This document shows positions 43,651 through 54,271 of a DNA stretch of 64,000 nt, in pieces. Where the stretch lies: positions 113,523,223 to 113,587,222 of the forward strand of contig NC_135498.1 of assembly GCF_052857255.1 (NCBI RefSeq), in the 5' to 3' direction. Numbering within the stretch: position 1 is the first letter of the stretch; every line of letters starts with the position of its first letter. Source of the DNA: Amblyomma americanum (Eukaryota > Arthropoda > Arachnida > Ixodida > Ixodidae). A model generated the notes under the pieces. That model was not told where the DNA came from. It worked only from the letters and a program-made list of their open reading frames with translations, and ran no database searches. The position numbers and the translations under genes are program-made.

Positions 43651-45860
43651 AGCGTAGGAAAACAAAGAAAATATTATTTCGCGGCAATATCATGCAACAT
43701 GGACGCCACAGCCAAATATTGAAAAATCGAACTAGGTCGCAAAAATAACTAGAAACAAAACAAGAAAACAAAATCATCTCAGAATAAAAAGTTATGTTAT
43801 TAATATCGCGTTAAACAATTATACTTTCATTTTATCTGCAGTAGAGTTCATGTCGAATAAAAAATGTAAGGCTGAACAACGTTAGGCAACTGCTTGTCAC
43901 GAAATTTCCCCCAGCAGCTGTTATAGGGTGTTGATGTTCAGCTGTCCTGCAACAAATATTTATATTAACGCAAAAAAATAGCCGATGATGACTGCAGCAC
44001 TGCTTTTTGCCGGAAATATCGTGTTAAGAACTAGCATAGTGTTGCTTAGCGGTTGCGGATTTTTTTCTTGCAGGGCCTCGCGCTCAGCTTTCCACGTTGC
44101 TTGACTCACCATTGCTCTCTCCCACTCTTCTTTGACCTTGGGGGCGCGTTAGAGAGCATTCGCAGCCTTTGTCACCTTCGTGCGTGGCGACATATACAGC
44201 AGTCGTTTTGACAGGCGCGAACCTTTCAGGGGCTTCACTCGCTAACTCTATTAAATGCCTACGGCCCCAGCTTTACATAGCCTAACATACGAGGACGATT
44301 CAGCAACAAGTCTACAAAACTTATCCCCTCTGAGGATGTCGAAGCGCACAACCAACGGATGAGATATGACGACAACAGCGACATTTTAGCTCGCAAATGC
44401 TAAGCCCCAAGAAGAACACATAAAGCAATTCACTGGGGGTGGCAATTACCGCGCGTGTAATAAACATGGTTGCTTAAAGCAATGCTGTGGTGATGGCAAC
44501 CTGGTCTACGTCCTCGATGAAGGAATCCGGAATGTTTGCGCCGACACTGGTATCAATCACGCTTAGGGCTATGGTATCGGAAGGGTTTTGTTCGGCTATA
44601 TATGATGGGAGCATAGAATTCGGGAATAATTTGGAGCTGTTGATTTTATGTTAAATGTCGGCATCACTTAGAATACTAGGCGATGTTCACCTGAGTTTGC
44701 TGGGGATGAGACTAAACTGTGCTTTTTTGTTAATATTTTTGCGAGAATTCTAGAGCCGCTCATACAGCCGCTCAAACTTAGCTGCCTTTGAGTAAAGGCC
44801 AAACAGAAATAAGCCGATTATAGAAGCATCTCTCCTCAAAAACCTAAAAAGACTGATAGAGCTCAGTAGTCCAGATTGAAGTGCAAGGATCGCGGAGTAC
44901 GGTGGAGTATCCCAGTTCAAGCGCACCAAACTTGCAAACCACCCACCATGCTCAACCTAAAAGCTTGCATCGTTGCTGCTGCTTCTCCTCAAATGGCCGG
45001 TGAGGGAGTTTGTCGCAAGAAAGTTTCTCAACCGCAATTCATTGTAAAAACTACTCTTTCGGTGCTTTAGTATCGCACTTCTTAACCTTGAGTGCTTCTT
45101 AGAGTGGCAGGTAACATTAATCGTTGCTATTACCTCCACCAAACCTGATGTCAAACTGAGACTGCTCTGTTTAATACTCTCGAATCTCTTACCTGTTCTA
45201 CATATGAGTTTAAGTATCCCTGTTTTACTCCCGCTTATTTTTCTCCAACTTCAGCGTTACCTATTATAGAATAATCATCGACGTCTTCCTCGGCATGTTA
45301 AAGCAATATATTTTACTGCCTTGGGAGGCTAGTCGTCTGGCTAAATCCCACTGTCAATTGCAAAACCTCTACGTTCCACGCACTCTGCGCGTCTGAAAGG
45401 TACCTTTTCTGGGGCACCCAGTGATAAAAATGCATCTCCCACCTATCAGCCACCACGTGCTACCAACCTACGTCCACCTTGCAGGAGACTGCACCCACCC
45501 CAAGCCCAGAGTAAAGGAAAATTCAAAGGCGCAATGAGAGGGTGATCAATGGAACCGATGAATGTAGAGCCAGTACCGCTAACGCAGATTAGCCAATCAC
45601 GTGGTATGATGGCCTGGAATTTTGTGGTCTACAAAATATGGTCGCTAAAATATTGAACGGAAAAATAAAAACGAACACAACAATTCTCGCGGCATTGGTA
45701 GTGGCATTGTGACGTGAAATTTGGCCGCAGCTGGTGCGCAACTTGGATGCAGTGAGACTGGCAGTCGGAAACGCCTCTTGCTGCGCAGAGTATGGAGCAC
45801 CAAATAATATGAAGCAGTCGTTGAAGACACGTAGACAATCGCATGCGGAGGAGCATTTTA
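43651..45860. other. No gene seen; unassigned
   Basis: AT-rich DNA with short frames. A good-looking splice-acceptor string (TTTTTTTCTTGCAG near 44060) has no partner exon that I can recognise. Confidence 0.4.
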
Positions 45861-45866
45861 TAAAGG

Positions 45867-46018
45867 GTTGTCCCATAATTACATGCGCAAAGCCTCCTTT
45901 CTTCTTCGACTTTCGGTTGTATCGAGTTCTATTTGCTCCATATTGTGCGGTTGTTAGTAAACGGCTGTTTTGAGTTCTGCGAGGAAATATTTGAGGAAAG
46001 CTGAACTGATGGGACAAC
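45867..46018. mobile_element. MITE-like element with mariner-type ends
   Basis: GTTGTCCCAT (45867-45876) is inverted exactly as ATGGGACAAC (46009-46018), enclosing a 152-bp unit. GGTTGTCCCATAA-like strings are typical of mariner terminal repeats. TA dinucleotides lie within a few bases of both ends, but the exact TA target duplication is blurred. No transposase is encoded, so it would be a non-autonomous deletion derivative. Confidence 0.5.
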
Positions 46019-47654
46019 TATTTAAAGTTCTGAGCACTAAAGCGTCTCTTTCCATTGAGTAGCGTATTTCTCCCTCCTGCACAAGTTACTGTACGCCAGG
46101 AAGTCTGGCGCTCAATACATCGCATTATGGGGACATTTGCCTTTCTTTATTATTTCCTTTTTTTATGGAGACATGGCGGAAGCTATATTCTTGCTGAAAA
46201 GAATACTTGGGAATACCCGGTCACCCATCCGGGCAAAGCTTGCCTCCGCCCCAACATATAATTGTGCTCATTTCTACTTTCACCTGGTAGGACATGAAGA
46301 GAAGCTGACAAGGGGGCTGTTATCTTTATAAAGTTCTTCAGCGAAGTCTCCAGAAGTCCTTTAGACTTCCAAAAGGAGCCATCACTGAGTCATGCTCTAC
46401 CGCACTTACAAGTTGCAATTGGAGCGCGGTAAGACAAGCACGCACTGACCAACTGAACAGCTTCTGTCGCCTAATATTTTTTAAGACACATGCTATTACC
46501 AGCGAGTGCTATGGTAACACGGAGTTTTAATTGCGGATCTACCCTTCTATAGTGGGATAGCAACATAGTGTGATAGCAAGGAAAGCAAATAAACACAAAC
46601 ATAACTATGTTTTTCATGCCTGCAGTTATCTTGGGTATAAGCAGTCAAAGAAAGTATTGTTAGGAAACTTTTAAATTTAATGGGTTATTTTCTCGTAGAA
46701 CAAAACATTGTGTATTTTATATAAATCTGATTGTATTGGCAAAAAGCTTATAAGGATTTATTTGCAACAGTAAAAAATACTCTTGCATGCGTAATATGAG
46801 AAATGATTTGCGCTTTCCTCTCAGCCCGTGTGTTAATGCATCGAGTTTACGCCATACGTTGCCATCAGCCGTTTTTCCCAAATTGTATTTCGAAGACTCC
46901 ATGCCCTCCTGTTCTAAAGAAGCTATTTTAAGCTGTGTTTTATTCCAGACTTTACTCTGTTATAGTTGCTGAATTGCGCTTACTGCCTCCTCTACGAGAA
47001 GAAAGTGCTTGCTGCGAATGTTTAAACACACGATTGCCTGTTTTCTCTAGAGGCATGTGCACTAAATATGTCTATCATTCCATGTTTATTCCAAATGAAT
47101 TAAACCGAAAATTAGTGTCCTGGTATATTTAACCACATAATACTAGTCTGACAGTAGAGCATGCAGTATGTGGAAGATCAACGCGGGGGAAATGATGCAT
47201 TACACGATGCTAAAAATCGTAAGTGGAGAATTGCTTACATCAACGAATAAAATACTGCCAACCCAAGCCGACTTTCACCTGCCGCTGCTTAAATTTTATT
47301 CCGATAATCCCGGTAACCGCAAGGCATTCGTCGTCCCCTCTCTGCTAAGGAAAGTAAAGTATATCTGCTCCTCCTAAGCGGGAAGTAAAGGGGAAGAAAC
47401 CACCGTTTTCGCTGATCTGCAGAAGAATGGCTACACACGTGGCTTTATTAGTGCAAGCCTATTTCGATGTGTAAAACCCGATCAAATATTCGCGATGTTT
47501 ATTGGTTTGTGCCAAGCAAAATAAATATAAATAAATCAAATAACTGTTGCCGCGACTGTATTAGAACACGCCGCGGCGCGATATTCGCTTGCCAGTGCGC
47601 GAGAGCACTAGGCTATTGCCGCGGTTTTTTTTCTTTGAAAAACTTTTTTCTCTG
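46019..47654. other. No gene seen; unassigned
   Basis: AT-rich. Frames of 60-70 codons only, none recognisable. Confidence 0.45.
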
Positions 47655-47940
47655 GAAAGAAAATGGCACAGCAATTGTCTCACATCACGGTAGACACCAG
47701 AACCGCGCCGTAAGAGAATGGGGCAAAGGAGAGAAGGAGTGAAGAAAGGAAGAAAGAGGTGCCGTAGTGGAAGGGCTCCTTAATGATTTCGACCACCTGA
47801 TGATCTTTAACGTGCACTGACATCACACAGCACACGGCGCCTTTTCGTTTCGCATTGCATGGAAAGGGTACCAAAAAAGAAAGCCTGAATATGCTATGGC
47901 ACAATTCATCAGACTGTGTGATACGAACCCACCATACCCC
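47655..47940 (-). mobile_element. SINE copy, minus strand, variant head
   Basis: In reverse complement the body blocks GATGTCAGTGCACGTTAAAG and TCAGGTGGTCGAAATCATT, the purine-rich stretch and the tail GGCGCGGTTCTGGTGTCTAC are clear. Upstream of the body is a B-box-like GGTTCGTATCACAC, then about 50 bp not present in the 3036 copy. This suggests a head variant or an internal insertion. Confidence 0.7.
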
Positions 47941-48689
47941 CGCACGTCCTCACCTTCCCAAACGTCAAAAGTGTGGAGACACACACACATGCATTTAGAT
48001 AGAGGACCCACCTAGGCGGCTATTACTGGGCAGCCTATACTCCCCGCATCAAAGCGCACTGCTAACGGAACAAAGTTTTCGATGACAGTGGTGATTCTGC
48101 GTGGCGGTCCATCATACGGCTCTTTAAGCGACTAAGTAGTCCTATCAACATAAATAGATATGGCACCACACTGTTTTCTCAGCACACTTTTAAAGAAATT
48201 GATAGTCTAGGTTCTAATTTCGATGCCTATCTTAAGTGTTGACTTTAGTATATTCCACAAGAACATAGCATTATTCCACAAAATAAAATATAGTCAGTGG
48301 TCTCGGGCGTATTGTACAGGTGGCAATTCACCGTCCATGACACAAACATCTTAGCATAAAGCCATGCCTACACAAGCAGCAGCGTCGATGTCTGCATTTT
48401 AAAGAACGATTTGCAGCAGATGATTTGCACATTCGCTTAACACGTTTTAAAAAACTGGTGCCTATAAAACACAGAATAGGCAGCCGATACAACGGCCCAG
48501 GAAAAAAATACAATGCAAGTCCCTGAGTCATCCGCCCTGTGTAGAGGCTATACAGGTAATCTAAAGAAAAGCGCACAGTGAGGAAATCTAGAAGTCAGCA
48601 CTGTTTCTGTTAGAACGGCACGTTTGCGGCCAAAATTAAGGCCTAAAAATATATGAAGCATTTTCAGGTGGCGGTTTATTCTTAGCTAA
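47941..48689. other. No gene seen; unassigned
   Basis: Short frames only. A short CA-rich run lies at about 47980. Confidence 0.4.
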
Positions 48690-49456
48690 GAGTGAAGTGC
48701 AATCCAGCTTCATTGTTCAGAAAAAATATCTCGAATGTAGAGAATCTGTATCATCTTTCAAATACTTAGGCGTCACATTATCTAATGACCTAACATGGAA
48801 TGCACATGTTACTAACGTGATATCATCGGCTAACAAAACTCTGGGATTTCTTAAACGTCACCTTCGCCTCACCTCACATCACGTGAAATTGCTCGCCTAC
48901 AAGTCACTCATTAGACCTAAACTTGAATATGCATCCGCCATATGGGACCCGCATCATATTAACCTCGTAAACGATCTAGAAGCCGTTCAAAACCGCGCTA
49001 CAAGGTTCATTCATTCTTCTTACTCCTACGACGTCAGTGTTTCAGCCTTAAAAACCAAATCAGCACTATCGCCTCTTTCCGTTCGTCGTCGCATAGCCAC
49101 GCTATCACTGTACCACAAGTTCTTTTACTCATCACTTAACCGTGCCCCTTACATCACGCCAGCATCATACATTTCTCATCGCACTAGCCACACGCTTCAA
49201 GTTTTTCGCCCACGTGCCCGAACTGTTACTTTTTCAGCCTCCTTCTTCCCACGTGCAGCTAAGGATTGGAACGGCCTTCCCCAGCACATCGTCGACATCA
49301 CCTGTCCTTCATCATTTGCAAACAATCTAAACAACATTTTTTGTTCATGATCACTAATGGCATTGTTTTGTGCCTTTTCCTGCTAATCCCACCCCTTATG
49401 TAATACCCCGCGAGGGGTCTTTAAGGTAATAAAATGAAATGAAATGAAATGAAAAG
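48690..49456 (+). mobile_element. 5'-truncated CR1/L2-like LINE
   Basis: Only the last quarter of ORF2 and the 3' end remain. The 3' UTR has a small hairpin (CCCCGCGAGGGG near 49408) and ends with a (ATGAA)-type pentamer tail at 49432-49456. Simple-repeat tails of this kind are typical of L2/CR1-like LINEs. The 5' break near 48690 is the usual result of incomplete reverse transcription. Confidence 0.85.
48697..49350 (+). pseudogene. LINE ORF2 C-terminal domain
   Basis: An uninterrupted 217-codon frame reads [57 protein letters not shown], then [17 protein letters not shown] and a stop at 49348. These are the thumb and C-terminal motifs that follow RT in CR1/L2-type ORF2. The fragment lacks endonuclease and the RT catalytic core and so has no activity. 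Its unbroken frame suggests a fairly recent insertion. The frame opens without an ATG because the 5' part was never copied. Confidence 0.85.
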
Positions 49457-50235
49457 TACAAATGTTGGTAAATTTTGAAAGACTTTGAACTCTTGTGGAA
49501 AATTAAAATGTGTGTCACATGACTGAAACATTTTTATCAGAATATTGAGACGAATTATATTCGGCAGTGCTATAAACAGCCATAAATTTTCTGAAGAAAT
49601 TGTGGCGAGAACAACGCGAAGCATGGTGCTTTCGGCATGAATTGAGCCAGTTTTGGATTTCGTTTTGGCTGCTCGCGAAACCAACCTCGCTTTCAAATCG
49701 CGCGTGAATAGTCGCTTTCGAATTCGGTCGAAGTCAAGCTCTCACTGCCATTCAATGAAACTGCCGCAGGCGTAATAAAGAGCAGCACTTGAAGATCGTT
49801 CTCCACCTTTGTCAACCCCTGTGGTAGAATCGTTTTGAGGCGAAGATGACAGCCAAAGTGTTGGTGTCTTGGGCTTGTGCGCTTCATGAAACCGCAGTAT
49901 TATGTCAAAAGGAAGTGTTTTGAAAATTCAGGGGGGCACTTTGTTGACCTATACTGCGGTCAGGCGAAAGCCTTTTTGCGCGGTGTTGCTGCTTGTGTAG
50001 CTGCTGTGGCGTTAAGATATTGACTAAATAGACAATTGTTTGCGAATCCTAAATGCTGGAGACACAGGAGGGCGTTTGGGAGGCATCCGTCTTATTCGAT
50101 GCTTTTCTGCAAACACTCTCCAGCGTCCTTATGCGAGACATATATTAGGCTGCGGCAACCTAAAAAGACTGAAAAATAATAAGGCCATGCCTGCATCACT
50201 GACGTATAACGAACTGCATATACGTTGGCAGGTAG
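49457..50235. other. No gene seen; unassigned
   Basis: Short frames only, none recognisable. Confidence 0.4.
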
Positions 50236-50400
50236 TAACGTAGTCGTTAGAATGCTCGGCTTTGGAACGAAAGGATGGCGATTTGAATCCCGCCGTGCAC
50301 AAAATTTTCTTATCGATTTGACATCATTTTATTGACAGCTATAGTGTGACAGATTTCGCGGGCGGGCGGAGAGACAACGATGAGCCATTAACGGCTTTCT
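50236..50400 (+). mobile_element. Second SINE family, copy with tRNA-like head
   Basis: A tRNA-like head (GTAGTCGTTAGAATGCTCGG with GATTTGAATCCC as B box) is followed by CACAAAATTTTCTTATCG, then TAGTGTGACAGATTTCG, a GGGCGGGCGGA stretch and ATGAGCCATTAACGG. The last three blocks recur, reversed, at 18430-18500. Head and body both differ from the 3036 family, so this is a separate Pol III-type retroposon. Confidence 0.6.
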
Positions 50401-52985
50401 TCCTAATATAAGAACAAGTATGGAATAATTGATGTTTCTAATATATACCACACTTCGATAACTACAGGGATATGAATGTGTTCAGTTGCAGCTTTTTGTT
50501 TTGCGCGCATGACTCTAAGGAGCTTGTCATTTTCACGTCGCTCTTATGAGTTTCTAGCAATTATAATTAGTGGCGACTTTCACGATGGCATTACATGCAC
50601 GTCTGGCCTCTGGTATATGGATAACGCACTTTCTGCAGCGCTATTCGTATTGAAACTTAATATGTGTTGTTTGGCAGAAGCATTTCTGTAAAGACAATTT
50701 TTTTTCCTGTTCCCTGCCTCAACGACACCTGTTACTTATGGCAAGGCTTTTACGTTCGCAATCACATGTTGCCAGGAGAGGAAATGATTTTGCCCCTATA
50801 CAAATTGACAGTGTAATGGCTACCATCAGAGACAGAAATAAATGTTCGTTATATGGTGAGAAGCTTCAACGTAATTCTAGGTGGTGTGAAACGTGCTAAT
50901 TGCATTGGAGATAAAACATAGTGCAATCAGTTGCCAAGGCTTAGGGCCGTGCACAGAAAGTATAACTCCATCGCTAACAAAAATTAGGGCAGCCAGATTG
51001 AGCAAATCTTTGCCGCGGATGAATTTGAAGAGTGACTGATTACACATTGGCTTGTTTCGGTTAAAGAAATGTTGCTTTATTTAGTCGTGCCTGGCAGACG
51101 AATTCACGAATTTGCGAGGAAAATTCACTCATCGGAAAGTCAGTCACAGTATAATTCGAGTTCAGTCCGGGACATTGACTGAAGCATGTCAGGCGGTAAA
51201 TTACGAACTGGTGTTCTTCGGAGCTTCTTACCTCTCTCAGTAACCTTGAAGATATGCATTTGTAACCGATTAATGCAGGACAGCCATCGTACACTGGAGC
51301 AGGAAGAAATAATACTTTCTCTCCTGCGTTCAGCAGAATCCTGAAGTTGCGTCTCTGAATTCTTTCCATTTCAAACTCTTTGTGCGCCATAATTTCGCCT
51401 TTTTTACGTATTCCTGTTTACTATTTGTCATGGGACGCGACTTACAACCTTTACAGGGACGTTGAATGGAACCTAATGTCCTTCAGCACGTAGACTACGG
51501 CATTTACGAACTGACTCTAAGCATCGCGTAATGAAAGAATGAATGAGCTGCTTGATTAGAAAGGGAGGCTCACGGCCATAATAATATACTGCGCTTTAAT
51601 GGAACATGCAGAGCCGCAGACCTGCGAATAGTGTGTAGTGCATGTACTATAGAATTTAGATCAACTGAACTGGGGTTATTGTGAAGCGCCGCCTATAGAC
51701 GCTACTAAAAAGAGTGCATTGAAAACAATTTTTTAATTCCCACTGTCCTCTGTATTTAGCATTCAACACTGTCTAGACCACATACCTCATCTTAAGGGTG
51801 GCCAGCGCGGGCAATCTTTTGCTACAGGTCATCATTTTTGCACAGCGAAGCCACGGCTGCCAAGAGACAAATCAACAGCAAAGGAGCCATATTAATGCGA
51901 AAGTGTCTTTAGGAGCTTTGTTACTTTGTTGTCGTCGGCATCGTTGACCGAGGGTGAAAAATACCCAAAAATTCCCAAAGAAGGAACCCAAAGGTCATGT
52001 GGGCCACCTAGGTCGTGTAACTTTTTAGCGTCATCACAAACTACTCACCGGATTGCTATAAAACTGCAGATAGTAGCAGGTGGCAGTTAATTTAATCATT
52101 GCTCACGAGAGGTTGCTCGGGGAGGGCAACCTGGATCGCACAAGTTTAATCATTGGCGGCAACTGCCAGCGCAGGGCAGCAGCGCATCGTTTCACCGCTG
52201 CACCATTGTGCAAGGAGAGGTATAAGGACTCCCAGGGATCTATGAATGTTACGTAGAGAATTACGGATCCTGCATATCCAGGAGTTAACCAACTAGTCAT
52301 CACGTCACGCACCTATGGGGGAGCTTAAGTGTCTTCTGCAATTTTTACTCGCAGGTCTGAATTCTGCCCTGATGAAACTCGTCACAAATACGCTGAAGAG
52401 CTCTTAAAGTCTCCAACAAGAGCAATCAGCAGTGATTCTGTTCAAGACCGGTCAGGACGATTGCTTACCATTGTATCCAAAGGCATGCTCAACATATGCA
52501 GACACATTTATACCTCATCTTTATAGCTATCCAAAGTGTCAGTCTAGAAATAGCATGTGTACGTTTTGCTCATGGTGGTATTGATGATCTCCAGGCTTGA
52601 GCACAGCAAAAAATAAAGGCGCTGGGTTTTTGTTTTTCAATATAGCTTCCCGGCCGAGAGGTTCCGCGTTGAAGAGATATTATGATTTAACGTTCGTGTC
52701 CACAAGTTCCTAGAACGTGAAAAAATGGTTATTAGCAAAGTTCAGGCACTACAAACACAGAACGTCGTCCAAAAATATTTACGGAACATTTAGGCACATT
52801 GCTGAAGCCCTTTAAAAAGAGTACCCAGATGTCGCATTCTGGACGAGAAAAACGTAAACAAAATAGATAAGTTCAGTGTGCATTGCAGACATCGCCGCTT
52901 TGCTCGTAAAGAGCGACGGTCCGTTGAGAGGCCAGGACAAACGCGACTAGAACGCACAGGAATACAATCTTTGTCTGTAAAGTTG
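50401..52985. other. No gene seen; unassigned 2.6 kb
   Basis: The largest frame is 109 codons on the minus strand (51061-51390), rich in Arg/Cys/Phe, not recognised. Nothing else repeats elements in the window. Confidence 0.4.
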
Positions 52986-54100
52986 GCAGACTGAGTACAT
53001 TTAAAAAGTACGTTTAACATTGAAATCATTTATGCAGTACCCCTTCGAAATAGTCTCCCTTGCAGTATATGCAAAGCTTCCAACGCTTCTTGAGGTATTG
53101 GAAATAATTGTAAAACGCTTCTTTTGGCAGGGCTGTCAGCTACGTTATTGTAGGTCTTGAATGGCCTCCACGCTCCTCATTCAGGAACCTTTTAGGGCTC
53201 TCTTCACACGAGGAAACAGGAAAAAGTTCGCATGGGGAGAGGTCAGGAAAATATGGTGGATAGGGAACGTTGTGCTTGGCGAGAATTATTGTCAAGCTGA
53301 GAGCAGTGTGTGGTTTTGCGTTATCGCTGAGAAGGCTGCTTTGACCAGATGCCCATAAGTCAGGGCGACGGCATCGCAGTGCAGCCCACATGCGTTGGAG
53401 CACGCGGATATAAAACTGATTCACCGTCTGCATTTTTGGGACGACATCGTGTTGTATGACACCTCTGGCATGGAGTAAAACTACCAGCATCGTCTTTGTG
53501 TTGACCTTCTGTTGGCACAGCTTTCTCGACGCCGGAGAGCTTGTGGACCGCCATTCGGTGCTCTGCCTCCTTGTTTGAGGATCGCATTGAAAACAGCATG
53601 TTTCGTCTTCAGCAATGATGCTGTCGACGAATGCGGAATTTTTCTCTCCCTCGGAGAGGAAATCAGCGCTCTCTGATGCCCACGTGTGCTTCTGGACCTG
53701 TGTGAGGAAGTGCGGCACAAGTCTGGCATTCAGCTTTCGTGTCCCCGAGTTCTCACGCAAAATTTGGGGGCATGTCTTACTAATGTCGAGGGCATCTGCT
53801 AGCATGCGGAGTGTAATGGTGCGGTCTTGCTGTACGACTTTCCTCATCCCAGGCACATTGTTTTCATTCCGAGAGGATGAAGGGCACCCCTGCCTTGGGT
53901 CGTCTTCAATCGACGTTCTCCCCGAAACCAACCTCTTGGGCGGGCTACTCGAAAACTGGCGCCCGCGATAATGTCTGTGTGCCGTAAGCGTCACGAAGGA
54001 ACTTATACGTCTATGTGGCTGTCTTGTCAAGCTTCACAGAGAATTTTATGTTTACACGCTGTTCAAGGCGGACGTCCATCTCTACACATTCACTCACAGT
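52986..54100 (-). mobile_element. Mariner-family DNA transposon relic
   Basis: A transposase relic with short flanks. Downstream in element sense are a stop and AT-rich DNA to about 52990. Upstream the element stops near 54100, next to the simple-repeat tail of the LINE at 54129. No clean terminal inverted repeat was found at either end, so it is a truncated copy. Confidence 0.7.
53040..54079 (-). pseudogene. Mariner transposase relic
   Basis: The likely original start (ATG 54077-54079, [18 protein letters not shown]) is followed within 25 codons by a stop. A 296-codon open part (53140-54030) carries RTSIEDDPRQGCPSSSRNE and VPHFLTQVQKHTW, then catalytic motif 1 IIAEDETCCFQCDP and FQCDPQTRRQSTEWRSTSSP. 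GVIQHDVVPKMQTVNQFYIR and motif 2 LLSDNAKPHTALS follow, then PPYFPDLSPCE, where the third catalytic Asp of the mariner D,D34D triad reads Glu and the spacing is three residues short. The cut-and-paste enzyme is therefore inactive. Confidence 0.8.
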
Positions 54101-54128
54101 AGAATGCTCAGACGTCTAGTCACAACGT

Positions 54129-54271
54129 ATGGATGGATGGATGGATGGATAATGTATGGATGGATGGATGGAGGGATGGATGGATGGATGGATGGATGGA
54201 TGGATGGATGGATGGATGGATGGATGGATGGATGGATGGATGGATGGATGGATGGATGGATGGATGGATGC
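54129..54271. repeat. (ATGG)n microsatellite, LINE 3' tail
   Basis: About 140 bp of TGGA repeats, interrupted by AATGTATGG and GAGGG. It abuts the 3' end of the minus-strand LINE at 54272. In LINE sense it reads (CATC)n after a conserved GC-rich hairpin. I read it as the LINE's simple-sequence tail, later expanded by slippage. Confidence 0.85.

Noticed and set aside
44040..44080. Splice acceptor of a host gene
   Set aside because: The pyrimidine tract and CAG look good, but no coding frame follows and no donor or exon partner is visible.
54129..54271. CRISPR-like or protein-coding repeat (the frame reads as a simple peptide repeat)
   Set aside because: It is a 4-bp microsatellite without spacers. 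The frames are by-products of the repeat.
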